A stretch of DNA of 64,000 nucleotides from Rhodospirillaceae bacterium (GCA_002722095.1 PBKG01000025.1:1-64000), one strand, 5' to 3'. Counted from the first letter of the stretch, positions 44,405-53,615 are shown. A program made the numbers and translations. Notes: generated by a model from the letters alone, not told the origin.

Positions 44405-45700
44405 TCAATCGAGCAGGTCGAGGCCCAGAGTTTTCGCACACCAACGCCCGGCTGCAATCAGACGAGCCTCGTCATTGAGTGGGTCGACGAGCTGGATGCC
44501 GATCGGCAATCCGTTGGGGCCCTTGGTTACCGGGAGATACAGGCATGCGGTTCCGAGTAAGGTCCAGGCCCGGTTGAACATGGAATCGCCGGTGGACGTA
44601 AGGCCTTTCGGCGCTTCGCCGGGTGCGCCAGGCGTGAGTAGGATTTCGCCGGGCTCGAACATATTGGGCAGGTTGCTGCGGGCATGTTCCAGCAGACCTT
44701 CGGCTTCTCCCCGTTCTTCCGGCGTGACGTCGAAACCGCGCGTGATCAGGCCTTGGAACGGCTCGCTCAACAATTCCCGATGGTTTGTCCACTCGGGCTG
44801 GAATTCCCGGCACGCTTCGATCGCCATTACGACCCGCTGCATCGCCTGCAGATTGTCATAGGGCTCGTCGAAGGCGTAATCGCGTATCGGTGCACCGGCG
44901 GCGCTGAACTTCGCCGCACAATCTTCCAATAAATTCTGCACGTATTTTTCGGCAACGTCCCATTGCGCCGTGCGGTGGAGCAGTAAATTGGGTGCGCCAT
45001 TATTGGTGACGGTTACCGGTTCGCGTCCGGCGAGCGCGGCGGAAAGCGGTGCCACGTCGTTGATGCTTCGGACCATAAAGCCGACCGTGTCCAGGATCGG
45101 CGAGAGGGGTTTGACACCGGTGGTGTCGTAGCTGCCATAAGCCGGTTTGTAGCCCACCGTGCCGCAATAGGCATTGGGGCGGATAACAGAGCCGCCGGTC
45201 TGAGTACCAAGCGCGCCATGGACCATGTGATCCGCAACTGCCGCTGCCGAGCCCTGTGACGATCCACCCGGCGTGTGTTCCGCGTTGTGCGGATTGGTCG
45301 TGGGTCCAGGAAAGGTGGAGGCAAATTCGGTGGTCACCGTTTTACCCATAATCACCGCGCCCGCCGCGCGCAAGTTGGCGACGCAAGCAGCATCGTTCGC
45401 CGGACGATGATCCTTATAAATCGGCGAGTTGCATTCGGTCGGCATGTCCGCGGTGTCGATGATGTCTTTGATCCCGATGGGTACGCCATGCAGGAGGCCC
45501 TGCGCCGGCTTGGCATCGCATTCGCGGGCTTGGGCGAGGGCGAGGTCGGGGTCGAAGAACGCCCAAGCCTGGACGGTGCACTCGCGGTCGTCAATTCGAT
45601 CGATGCAAGATTGCACCAGCGCTTCCGATGTCAGCGTACCGGCGGCAATGTCCGTTGCTGCTTGGTTCAAAGAAATTTCGTTCGGTGCCGTGCCCGCCAT
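44405..45700 (-). CDS. Amidase signature family hydrolase (3)
   Basis: 431 aa. Triad Lys78 (IGIKDIID), GGSSQGSAAA at 146-154 and Ser171 (TQTGGSVIRPN). First gene of the minus-strand run leading to the pterin, sulfatase and dioxygenase genes. It is paralogous to the amidase at 34228-35508. It diverges from an FAD oxidoreductase gene across about 80 bp. Confidence 0.9.
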   Translation of the reverse strand: MAGTAPNEISLNQAATDIAAGTLTSEALVQSCIDRIDDRECTVQAWAFFDPDLALAQARECDAKPAQGLLHGVPIGIKDIIDTADMPTECNSPIYKDHRPANDAACVANLRAAGAVIMGKTVTTEFASTFPGPTTNPHNAEHTPGGSSQGSAAAVADHMVHGALGTQTGGSVIRPNAYCGTVGYKPAYGSYDTTGVKPLSPILDTVGFMVRSINDVAPLSAALAGREPVTVTNNGAPNLLLHRTAQWDVAEKYVQNLLEDCAAKFSAAGAPIRDYAFDEPYDNLQAMQRVVMAIEACREFQPEWTNHRELLSEPFQGLITRGFDVTPEERGEAEGLLEHARSNLPNMFEPGEILLTPGAPGEAPKGLTSTGDSMFNRAWTLLGTACLYLPVTKGPNGLPIGIQLVDPLNDEARLIAAGRWCAKTLGLDLLD

Positions 45701-45780
45701 GCTCCCCCTCCTTTTATTCCGTTTTATAGAGCGCTACCTTGTACCACGGGCATTCAAGGGGAAACAGCGGATACGCGCCC

Positions 45781-47079
45781 ATGGCAGAGGACATTTTTAC
45801 AGCTGACGTCAAGTTCACACCGTTCTGGTGGTTGGCGGCACCGCGGCCGGATGAAACCGTGGCGAACGTACCGCACACAGCGGATGTTGCGGTCATCGGT
45901 GCCGGCTATTCAGGCCTTTCAGCGGCATTGACCATCGCCCGGGACGGGCGCAGCGTCGTCGTTCTGGAGGCCGACCGACCAGGCGAAGGGGCAAGCTCTC
46001 GAAACGGTGGCGCGGTCGGCGCGACGTTGCGTCACTCCTTTGCCACGCTGAAAAAGATGCATGGGCTCGAAACCGCGTTGCGGTTCTATCGCGAAACGCG
46101 GGCCGGCCGCGCTTGGCTCAAGGACTTCATCGCCAAGGAAAGGATCGATTGTGATTTTCATCCGGTCGGTCGGTTCATCGGTTGCCATCGAAAAAAGGAT
46201 TACGAAATTCTCGCCCGCGATCTCGATCTGCAGGCCAAGCATCTCGGGACCGAAGGCGAGATGGTGCCGCCGGAGGATCAGCATCGATTCGTGGGCACGG
46301 ATGCCTATTTCGGCGGGCGATTTTTGGCTGAAGATGCGAACCTACATCCCGGGAAACTGCATCAAGGGTTGCTTCAGCGTGTACAGGCGGAAGGAGTGCC
46401 GGTGGTCGGTCGCTCGCGGGTAACGGCGATCAACCGTGAAGATGACGGGTTTTCGCTTGAATACGGCGTTCGCACCCTGAAGGCCCGGCAATTGGTGATC
46501 GCGACCAACGGATATACGGGAGGTGAATCTCCCTGGCTTCGGCGCAGGGTGCTGCCGATGCAGAGCCAGATCATCGCCACTGAGCCTTTGGACACCGAGG
46601 TCATGACGCGGTTGATGCCGGACAATCGGCAATTGGGCGATACCTGCCGGCTTCACTATTATTACCGCGCTGCGCCGGATCACGATCGCATTTTATTCGG
46701 CGGCCGGGCAGGGGCGGCGGAGATCAACGACCGGCGCAAGAGCGGGCGTTTGCTCTACCGTCGTTTGGTGCAGGTTTTTCCCGAATTGGCCGGGACAAAG
46801 ATCACCCATAGCTGGGGCGGGTTCATCGCCTATACCTTCGATCACATGCTGCATCTGGCGGAGAATGACGGCATTTTCTACGTCGCTGGCTTTTGCGGAT
46901 CCGGCGTGGTCAACGCCAATTATCTCGGCCACAAAACCGGGCTCAAGGTGCTGGGACAAAAGGACGGCGAGACCATCTTCGATAGCGAACATCCGACCCA
47001 TCCGGTCTATGCGGGTAATCCGTGGTTCCTGGCGCCGGTGATTGCGCTGAAGAATTGGCAGGACCGGCTGCGGATCTGA
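45781..47079 (+). CDS. FAD-dependent amino-acid oxidase-family protein (DAO fold)
   Basis: 432 aa. Dinucleotide-binding motif VIGAGYSGLSAAL (GAGYSG near 40-45), followed by ADRPGEGASSRNGG, the pattern of PuuB/OrdL-type oxidases that oxidise amines or N-methyl amino acids. The C-terminal ITHSWGGFIAYTFDHM and GFCGSGV fit the same group. The ATG at 45781 was used; a longer frame from 45739 lacks a better ribosome binding site. It is followed after 13 bp by a metal-dependent hydrolase gene. Confidence 0.85.
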   Translation: MAEDIFTADVKFTPFWWLAAPRPDETVANVPHTADVAVIGAGYSGLSAALTIARDGRSVVVLEADRPGEGASSRNGGAVGATLRHSFATLKKMHGLETALRFYRETRAGRAWLKDFIAKERIDCDFHPVGRFIGCHRKKDYEILARDLDLQAKHLGTEGEMVPPEDQHRFVGTDAYFGGRFLAEDANLHPGKLHQGLLQRVQAEGVPVVGRSRVTAINREDDGFSLEYGVRTLKARQLVIATNGYTGGESPWLRRRVLPMQSQIIATEPLDTEVMTRLMPDNRQLGDTCRLHYYYRAAPDHDRILFGGRAGAAEINDRRKSGRLLYRRLVQVFPELAGTKITHSWGGFIAYTFDHMLHLAENDGIFYVAGFCGSGVVNANYLGHKTGLKVLGQKDGETIFDSEHPTHPVYAGNPWFLAPVIALKNWQDRLRI

Positions 47080-47092
47080 GGGACGAGCGGAG

Positions 47093-47965
47093 ATGAAAGT
47101 CACCCTTCTCGGTACCGGCAGCCCCGTTCCCTCGCTGAAACGCGCCTCGGCCGGCTATATGGTCGAGGTCGGCTCGGACGTGGTGCTGATCGACCATGGC
47201 CCCGGCTCCTTTCGAAATTTGATGAAAGCGGGCAAGTCGCCGACCGATGTCACCCATGTAATTTTCAGCCATTTGCATTTCGATCATTTCGCGGATTTTA
47301 TCCGCCTCTTTTTCCATCGTTGGGACATCGGTCGGCCGGGGCTGAAACCGATGAAGGTTTACGGACCCGAGGGTCTGAAGGAGATGGTGGTAAAGCTGTT
47401 CGGGGCTGACGGAGTCTTCAAAATCGACCTGACCGCGCGGACCAACCATCCGAATTCGCTCGCGATCTATGCGAGCCGGGGCGGTGAGGGGCAGCGCCCC
47501 TGGCCCGAAGCGGATGTCAGCGAAGTGCGCGAGAGCGATACTGTCTCCGGCGATGGCTGGAAGGTGAGTTTCGCTACCGTGCCCCACCATCAGCCCTATC
47601 TGCAGTGCCACGGCATGCGCGTCGAGGCGGATGGCGCGGTTTTCGCTTTTTCGTCCGACATCACTCTCCCGGCGGAAAAAGGTCCGGCAAAGCCGCTTTA
47701 TACGCTCGCCCAAGATGCGGATTTGCTGGTCCATTATCTCAACAGCTTCTCCTTCGACATGGAAAAGCCGGGCCCGACCAAACAGGAAATCGTCGGCCAG
47801 CTAGCCGAGGAGTGTAACGTCAAAACTCTCGTCACCACCCACCACGGCCCGACCATAGACCGCGACGGGACCCGCGAACGGGTCATTGCCGGCGTCGCGA
47901 AAACCTATTCGGGCCGGTTGATCTGGGGCGAGGATTTGATGAGTTTTGATTTGGGTGACGCTTAA
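47093..47965 (+). CDS. Metallo-beta-lactamase fold hydrolase
   Basis: 290 aa. The zinc motif is His60-x-His62-x-Asp64-His65 (SHLHFDHF); later ligands lie in VPHHQPY, SSDI and TTHHGP. It resembles arylsulfatase AtsA/RNase Z-type MBL proteins in layout, with the opening LLGTGSPVPS. Probably cotranscribed with the FAD oxidase. Some members of this subgroup are sulfatases, which would suit the region, but that is inference. Its end overlaps the convergent flavoprotein gene by 4 bp. Confidence 0.85.
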   Translation: MKVTLLGTGSPVPSLKRASAGYMVEVGSDVVLIDHGPGSFRNLMKAGKSPTDVTHVIFSHLHFDHFADFIRLFFHRWDIGRPGLKPMKVYGPEGLKEMVVKLFGADGVFKIDLTARTNHPNSLAIYASRGGEGQRPWPEADVSEVRESDTVSGDGWKVSFATVPHHQPYLQCHGMRVEADGAVFAFSSDITLPAEKGPAKPLYTLAQDADLLVHYLNSFSFDMEKPGPTKQEIVGQLAEECNVKTLVTTHHGPTIDRDGTRERVIAGVAKTYSGRLIWGEDLMSFDLGDA

Positions 47966-49515
47966 CCGTCCCAATTCTCCAGCGCACTCGTTTCCCGGCC
48001 CGAGACGCGCCCGCCGACGAAGCATTCGGTCAGGTTCGCACCTGCCAGATAAAGAAAACCCCAAATGCCGCCGCATTCGCCGGCTGCGTAGAGACGCGGG
48101 ATCGGCTCGTTGTAGGCGTTGCAGATTTGGTATTTTTCGTTGTGGCGAGGGCCGCCTTGGGTATTGGAAACGACGGGCCAAATTTCGCCGAGATAGAAGG
48201 GCGGGCGTTCGATCTTGAGGCGCGTTTTCGGCGGACGGCCGTATTTGTCCTCGGCACCGCTCTCGGTGATCTCGTTATAGGTATCGATGGTCGCCTTCAA
48301 GTTGGCCGGATCGCAGCCGATGAAGCCCGCGAGTTCCTCGATCGTATCCGCCTTCTTCAAGAGGCCGTTTTGGACCTCCTTGAGATTGTCCTTACTCCAC
48401 TCATAGGGCTCGATGGTGCTGTCGTTGTAGATCGTCGCTCCAAACGGATAGCGCTCGCGCCCGTCTTCGTCGGCGATCATGTAACAAGGCACATATGGGA
48501 ATTCCATTTTACCCGTGTCGTAGAAATCGAGCGGGCGATGCCCCGTATCCTGCGTATAGGGCTGGTATTCGTTCATGAACCGATTGCCGCTTTTGTCCGC
48601 CAGGATCCAAGCCATGGGGATGTCGGCTTCCTTCTTCGTCGGCACCCAGTCCGGGTGACGCTTCATACGCATGCCGAAAGGATAGTCCGGATCCGGATGC
48701 CGGAATCCGTAGGTGCCGTGGTAATGCCACATATGCCAAAGATCGGCGCCCACGTCGGTCGCCATTTTAATGCCGTCGCCCGTATTGCCTTGATGGGCGG
48801 CGGAAAGAACCGGATTGATTTGCCAGAACTGCCGCTGCATTTCGGGCGCCGCTTCGAAACCGCCACAGGCGAGAATGACGCCTTTATTGGCTTTGATGGC
48901 CTTCAAGCCATCGGGGCCGTCGATCCAGATGCCGCGCACTTCGTTGGTGTTTTGCGTGATGAGGCGGCGTGCGGGGGTGTCTAGGCGAACCTCGATGCCG
49001 CGCGCATCCACATTGTCATGCACCACTTTGAAAAGTTTGGTGCCGTTACGGTGCGACCGTGCGTGGGGATATACTTCGAGACAATCGACGCCGGGAATAT
49101 TATCCACCTCGACGAATTTCATCTGGTCGAAACCGGTGAACGGATAGTTCGCGCCGCGGCCTTCGATGGTTATCGTCGTGGCGTCGTTCACTTTGCAAAG
49201 CTCTTCCAGATAGTCGTCGAGCAGCATCATTTCGTCTACAAAGGCCTCTATGATCGACCGCGGCGTGGTGCCGTCATTGGTTTCCCACAAATGCTCGACC
49301 ACCGGATCGCGCTCGACCGCAAGCCGTACGCCGCCGCCGGCGCATATGGAGATGCCGCCGGGCATCGGCATTTTTTCGATTAACAGCGTCTTGGCGCCAC
49401 CATCATGAGCAGCGATTGCCGCGGCGCCACCGGCATAGCCGAAGCCGACCACGACGACGTCGAATTCCTCGTCGAATTTTTCGACGAATTGCGGCGGTGT
49501 TTCTTTTGCGGTCAT
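47962..49515 (-). CDS. FAD-binding fumarate-reductase/ketosteroid-dehydrogenase family flavoprotein
   Basis: 517 aa. N-terminal VVVVGFGYAGGAAAIAAHDGG is the FAD-binding motif. ILACGGFE, NTGDGIKMATDVGA and the C-terminal YAAGECGGIWGFLYLAGANL are typical of the FAD_binding_2 family (fumarate reductase flavoprotein, urocanate reductase, 3-ketosteroid dehydrogenase). No heme or FMN domain is attached, so electrons must go to a separate acceptor. It diverges from the AbrB-type permease gene. Confidence 0.85.
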   Translation of the reverse strand: MTAKETPPQFVEKFDEEFDVVVVGFGYAGGAAAIAAHDGGAKTLLIEKMPMPGGISICAGGGVRLAVERDPVVEHLWETNDGTTPRSIIEAFVDEMMLLDDYLEELCKVNDATTITIEGRGANYPFTGFDQMKFVEVDNIPGVDCLEVYPHARSHRNGTKLFKVVHDNVDARGIEVRLDTPARRLITQNTNEVRGIWIDGPDGLKAIKANKGVILACGGFEAAPEMQRQFWQINPVLSAAHQGNTGDGIKMATDVGADLWHMWHYHGTYGFRHPDPDYPFGMRMKRHPDWVPTKKEADIPMAWILADKSGNRFMNEYQPYTQDTGHRPLDFYDTGKMEFPYVPCYMIADEDGRERYPFGATIYNDSTIEPYEWSKDNLKEVQNGLLKKADTIEELAGFIGCDPANLKATIDTYNEITESGAEDKYGRPPKTRLKIERPPFYLGEIWPVVSNTQGGPRHNEKYQICNAYNEPIPRLYAAGECGGIWGFLYLAGANLTECFVGGRVSGRETSALENWDG

Positions 49516-49670
49516 TTCTGGACCCCCCGGAAAGTTTGACGCCGGAATGTCGCGGCGGCGGGGGCATCTGTCAAGGAGTGAGGCGCGCTTGCTGGACAGG
49601 GTGTGCCGCCGGGTCTAGACAGGGTGACACACAATATTTTCAAGATTTTTCAACCGGAAACGGCATTCCC

Positions 49671-50744
49671 TTGCAGAACGATTTTTTCGCCGCCTTCAAT
49701 GCCGATGCGCTCAAGCGGCTTACTGTCAGTTTGGCGGTCGGCTTGGTCGGTGTGCTGGTTTTTCTGTGGGCAACGCTCCCGGTGCCGTGGATGCTGGGCG
49801 CGATGAGTTTTACCGTCATCGCTGCGCTTGGCGGTCTTAAGATCGGTGTGCCGAGGCCGTTGCGCGACATCTCGCTTGCCATCGTCGGCAGTATGATCGG
49901 CACCGCCTTTAGCCCGGCGATCCTGGATCACCTCGCAACCTGGCTGGCCGTCATCCTCTACAATTATGCCTACCTCGTTGCGGTGATCGGCACCGGCACC
50001 TTGTTTTTCATGAAAATTTGCCGGCAGAATTTTACCACCGCGTTTTTTTCGAGCACGCCCGGTGGATTGATGGAAATGCCGTTCCTGTGCGATGCGCTCG
50101 GCGGCAATGCGCGGTTTGCCTCAATGGCCCATTCGGTGCGCGTGGTCATTGTCGTGCTGGCGGTACCGCTTTTCATACGATTCTCCGAAGCTGATTCCTA
50201 CGCGGAACGGCTCTCGGTAACGGTGACTGCCCCGGAACTCACCGCAGTCGATGCCTTGATGCTCGTGGTCGCCGCGTTCGTCGGTTTTCTCTGCGCCAGA
50301 CGCGCGCGCATTCCGGCGCCGGCGTTGGTGGGGCCGATTCTGGCCGGTGTCATCATACATCTCGCGGGCTGGACCGAAGCGAAACCGCCCGAAGGGCTTT
50401 TCTCTGCCGCCCAGCTCGTCGTCGGTGCGTCGATTGGCAGTTACTTCATCGGCGTTAATTTACGCCAACTTGGCGTCATTACCGTCTATTCGGTGGTCTG
50501 GACGGTTATTTTACTGGCGATGGCCGCAGGGTTTGCAAGTTTGGGCGCTCGCTTGCTCGACGTCGAATTCAAGGTGTTGCTGCTGGCGCTGTCGCCGGGC
50601 GGGCAAGCGGAAATGGCGCTGGTGGCATTGTTCATGGGGATCGAGGTTCCGTTGATCGCGACGGTGCATATTTTCCGATCGATGTCGATTTACGCCATCG
50701 CCCCGGTGATTTTTCGCAAGATGGAGAAATCGCGGAAAGACTAG
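49671..50744 (+). CDS. AbrB-family (duplicated) membrane permease/monooxygenase-associated protein
   Basis: 357 aa from TTG 49671, the first credible start after the divergent flavoprotein gene. About ten membrane helices form two similar halves, each with a conserved glycine-proline block (PVPWMLGAM near 37 and IPAPALVGPILAG near 205; SSTPGGLMEMPF and LSPGGQAEMALVA). This duplicated layout matches the AbrB/AmoA-linked permease family. Substrate unknown; a role in organic acid uptake beside the flavoprotein is possible. Confidence 0.78.
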   Translation: MQNDFFAAFNADALKRLTVSLAVGLVGVLVFLWATLPVPWMLGAMSFTVIAALGGLKIGVPRPLRDISLAIVGSMIGTAFSPAILDHLATWLAVILYNYAYLVAVIGTGTLFFMKICRQNFTTAFFSSTPGGLMEMPFLCDALGGNARFASMAHSVRVVIVVLAVPLFIRFSEADSYAERLSVTVTAPELTAVDALMLVVAAFVGFLCARRARIPAPALVGPILAGVIIHLAGWTEAKPPEGLFSAAQLVVGASIGSYFIGVNLRQLGVITVYSVVWTVILLAMAAGFASLGARLLDVEFKVLLLALSPGGQAEMALVALFMGIEVPLIATVHIFRSMSIYAIAPVIFRKMEKSRKD

Positions 50745-50808
50745 TCCCGGCGCTTGCCATGGAGGCGGTCAGCTTTCATACTGGGGGCCGATTAGAGGGA
50801 GAACGCTC

Positions 50809-51612
50809 ATGGCAGAACCTTTATATGTCTATTGGCAGCCCGGATGAACTAGCTGCCTGAGACTCAAAGAGTTTCTTACGACCCGTGGGGTCGATTACGA
50901 ATCAGTTAACGTGCATGGCAATCCCGAAGGGATGGCGATGCTCAAGCGCATTGGCATCAAACGCATTCCCGCGATTTCCCGTGGCATGGACTATGTCATG
51001 GGCCAAAAGCTCAAGGATGTTTGCGATTTCGTCGGTATTCCGCTGGGCGACGTGAAGGAGTTCACCGTCGACGAGTTGGCGGCGAAGATGGATATCATCC
51101 TGACCGCGGTGATGGGTTACATGCGCGAGATGACCATCGACGATCTCGAGCCGAAGCTGCCGAACCGGGACCGCAAAATTCGCCAGCTTTGCTATCACGT
51201 TTATCGCATCGTCGAATCCTTCTGCGAAGTAATGGAAGGCGAAGCGGACGAGTATCACACCACGATCGCCGACATCCCGCATCCGGAGCACATCGTCACC
51301 GGTGACGATCTTGCCGACTATGGCGCGGGCGTATTGGCGCGGTTCCAGAAATGGCATGCGTCGTACGAAGGCGACGGCAGCGAACCTGCCAATGCCTATT
51401 GGGGCGAGGTGACGTTGCGTGAATTGCTCGAACGCGTGACCTGGCATCCGGGTCAGCACGTACGTCAGCTCAAGATGTATATGGAAAATCGCGGAAATCC
51501 GCCGTCCAAGCCCATCGACGACAGCGTCTTCGAGGGCCTGCCCATGCCGAAAAAGGTCTGGGATGACGAGCCGATGGACGAAGACAACGAAGCGATGCAA
51601 GCGGCCGAATAA
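50809..51612 (+). CDS. Probable selenoprotein: glutaredoxin-like domain (U-T-S-C) fused to DinB-like domain
   Basis: 267 codons if the in-frame TGA at 50845-50847 is read as selenocysteine (position 13). The thioredoxin-fold N-terminus reads YVYWQPG-U-TSC-LRLKEFL, so UGA sits exactly where glutaredoxins have the first redox Cys, with Cys16 the partner and cis-Pro54 in RIPAI. From about residue 85 a DinB-like four-helix bundle follows (WHPGQHVRQL near 211). ATG 50809 has the ideal ribosome binding site GAGGGAGA (50795-50802); the first possible start after the TGA (GTG 50911) has none. Cys-containing homologues with YWQPGCTSCL are, to my recollection, common. The alternative is a nonsense mutation or sequencing error. 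Confidence 0.8.
50859..50893 (+). promoter_or_regulatory. Candidate bacterial SECIS element
   Basis: Two consecutive hairpins follow the UGA inside the coding region. The first is GAGACTC (50859-50865) with GAGTTTC (50869-50875), seven pairs including one G-U, loop AAA. The second is CGACCC (50879-50884) with GGGTCG (50888-50893), six perfect pairs with loop GTG. The second loop starts 38 nt after the UGA and opens with G-U, the feature expected of SelB-bound bacterial SECIS loops. Which one is functional cannot be settled by eye. Confidence 0.5.
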
Positions 51613-51639
51613 ACCACGCTGCATCCAATGGATTTAATG

Positions 51640-51674
51640 GAAGCCTGCCCCTGCAAGGGCGGGCTTCTTCTTTT
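51640..51674 (+). terminator. Rho-independent terminator after the selenoprotein gene
   Basis: GAAGCCTGCCC (51640-51650) and GGGCGGGCTTC (51657-51667) form an 11-bp stem with one T-G pair and loop CTGCAA, followed by TTCTTTT. It ends the selenoprotein transcript 28 bp after its stop, showing the gene has its own intact 3' boundary. Confidence 0.9.
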
Positions 51675-51743
51675 GTCGGGGCCCCTTTTGAAGTAAAGTG
51701 CGGGCCAAGAATTTCACCGAATCCGAGTTTAGGGAGTCACATT

Positions 51744-53168
51744 ATGAGCAACGTCGTCACGCCGGCTGAATTTCAACAGGCCGATGCCGAGGAAATCCTC
51801 ACCGTTTCGCAAAAAGTGTCGAAATTCGCCGAGAGCTTTTCCCTCGCCGATGCGCCGAAGGAAATTACCCATCTCGCCAAGCTGCATGTTCTCGACAGCA
51901 TAGGCATCGGGCTTGCCTCTTCGACCAAGGATTACGGCCATAAAGCCGCGAGCGCGGGCCTCGATCTCGGCGGCGAAGGAGATTTCCCGATTATCGGTCT
52001 CGCTCACCGCTTACCGGTTCGCGATGCGATCATGGTCAACGGCGTGTTGATCCACGGTCTCGATTTCGATGACACCCACACTACTGGCGTGATCCATATC
52101 TCCGCGAGTACGGTGCCGACCGCTCTGATGCTGGCGATGGCGAATGCCAAGAGCGGCTATGAAGCGCTGGAGGCCTATCTGGTTGGCGTCGAAACCGGCA
52201 CTCGGGTCGCCAAGGCCACTGCCGGCGGCATTCACGCCAACGGTTTTCACACTACCGGTATCGTCGGCGCCTATGGTTGCGCCATGGTTGCCGGCAAGCT
52301 CTCCGATCTCACGGTCGATCAGTACACCAACGCCCAAGGGCTGGTGGTGAGCTTCGGCGGGCCGACCCGCGCCTATCACGCGAACGGCGCCTGGGCCAAG
52401 CGCATGCATACGGGTATTGCGGCGGTCAACGGCGTCAATGCGGCTATGTGGGCGCGTCACGGATTTACCGGGCCGGATACGGTCTACGAATATGATCAAG
52501 GCCTGTACGGCTGCTACGCGCACGGCCAGGAGGTCGATCTCGACGTGGTGACCGCGGGCTATGGTGAGGAATGGGAGATGACCAATGTCGCCTACAAGCC
52601 TTACCCGGCCTGCCATTGGCTGCATGCGTTTATCGAATCCGGAATCAGGCTGCGGGAAGAGCATGGTCTGACACCGGATCAAATCGAGTCGATCATCGTG
52701 CTGGCGCATCCCAATCAGGGTGCGGTGTGTGCGCCGGAGGAAGCGAAGCGCCGGCCGCAAAGCTCCTATCAGGCGCAGTTCAGCGTTCATTTCGCGACTG
52801 CCGCCGCCATCTGCCGTGGCAAGTTCACCCTCGCCGAAATCGAGCCCGAGACCTATAGCGATCCTGCGGTTCTCGAGCTCTGCGACAAGATTCACTATGA
52901 GACGACCACCGAGACGCTTTATCCGGATTATTTCTCGGGCACCGTCATCGTACGCACCAAGGATGGCCGCGAGCTCAAACATGCTCAGAAACACAATCTC
53001 GGTACCGACGAGCATCCGATCACCGAGGAGCAGGTTCAGGACAAGTTCATGAGCAACGCTACCCGCGCGGTTTCCACCGCACGGGCCGAGGAAATCCGCT
53101 CGCTCATCCTGGGCATCGAAGATCAGCCCGATCTCGACGAGTTCGACGCGGCGATCAGCCTGTCTTAG
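51744..53168 (+). CDS. MmgE/PrpD family protein
   Basis: 474 aa, full length for the family (2-methylcitrate dehydratase PrpD, cis-aconitate decarboxylase, MmgE). Characteristic stretches are HVLDSIGIGLAS, NGVLIHGLDFDDTH (near 95-108), GGIHANGFHTTGIVGAYG and YKPYPACHWLHAF. It is a soluble dehydratase or isomerase of tricarboxylic or related acids. Start ATG 51744 follows AGGGAG. No prpB/prpC genes are nearby, but tricarballylate-type flavoprotein genes lie downstream. Convergent with the thioesterase pair. Confidence 0.9.
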   Translation: MSNVVTPAEFQQADAEEILTVSQKVSKFAESFSLADAPKEITHLAKLHVLDSIGIGLASSTKDYGHKAASAGLDLGGEGDFPIIGLAHRLPVRDAIMVNGVLIHGLDFDDTHTTGVIHISASTVPTALMLAMANAKSGYEALEAYLVGVETGTRVAKATAGGIHANGFHTTGIVGAYGCAMVAGKLSDLTVDQYTNAQGLVVSFGGPTRAYHANGAWAKRMHTGIAAVNGVNAAMWARHGFTGPDTVYEYDQGLYGCYAHGQEVDLDVVTAGYGEEWEMTNVAYKPYPACHWLHAFIESGIRLREEHGLTPDQIESIIVLAHPNQGAVCAPEEAKRRPQSSYQAQFSVHFATAAAICRGKFTLAEIEPETYSDPAVLELCDKIHYETTTETLYPDYFSGTVIVRTKDGRELKHAQKHNLGTDEHPITEEQVQDKFMSNATRAVSTARAEEIRSLILGIEDQPDLDEFDAAISLS

Positions 53169-53177
53169 GGGAAACGC

Positions 53178-53615
53178 TTACTTCTTGAGAACGCCCGGAC
53201 TTTCTTTCGTGTCCGGGTGCAGGAGCTTGTAGGTGCACTGACCGGTGGTCAGCAGCTTGTCGGTGTCCTTCTCGCGAATCCAGACATTCGAAAACAACGT
53301 GCTCTTGGTCATATGCGAGCGCCGGCCTTCGGCGACGATCACGTCGGCGGTGGTGCCGGCGATGAAGCTGGTATTCAGATTTATCGTGACCGATCGGCCA
53401 GCCCCGTCCGGGGTCCAGGCACCGCCGAGGAAGCCCGCAAGATCGACCAGCGACGCCAGCACGCCGCCATGGACCGAACCGCCGAGATTGCGGTGTTCCG
53501 GCTTCACTTCCAGTTCCACCAGCACGAATCCGTCGCCCCATTCGACGACCGTGTAGTCGAGCACTTCGTGGAAGGTGCCGCGAATATCCTCGCGTTTGAA
53601 GCCGAGTTCGGTCAT
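53178..53615 (-). CDS. PaaI-type hotdog thioesterase (1)
   Basis: 145 aa hotdog-fold protein. The active-site segment HRNLGGSVHGGVLASLVDLAG has the Asn43, His-Gly-Gly 49-51 and Asp58 pattern of PaaI thioesterases, which hydrolyse acyl- or phenylacetyl-type CoA thioesters. Its ATG overlaps the TGA of the upstream paralogue (ATGA), so the pair is translationally coupled and probably forms a heteromeric or dual-specificity enzyme. Confidence 0.87.
   Translation of the reverse strand: MTELGFKREDIRGTFHEVLDYTVVEWGDGFVLVELEVKPEHRNLGGSVHGGVLASLVDLAGFLGGAWTPDGAGRSVTINLNTSFIAGTTADVIVAEGRRSHMTKSTLFSNVWIREKDTDKLLTTGQCTYKLLHPDTKESPGVLKK

Noticed and set aside
50809..50847. Reading the TGA in the glutaredoxin-like gene as an ordinary stop, with the true gene starting at GTG 50911
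   Set aside because: GTG 50911 has no ribosome binding site and would delete the whole active-site strand and redox motif, whereas ATG 50809 has an ideal one and the frame upstream and downstream of the TGA matches one fold.
51640..51674. Hairpin after the selenoprotein as an archaeal/eukaryotic-style 3' SECIS
   Set aside because: A G-C-rich stem followed by a T-run is an ordinary rho-independent terminator, and bacterial SECIS elements lie immediately after the UGA.
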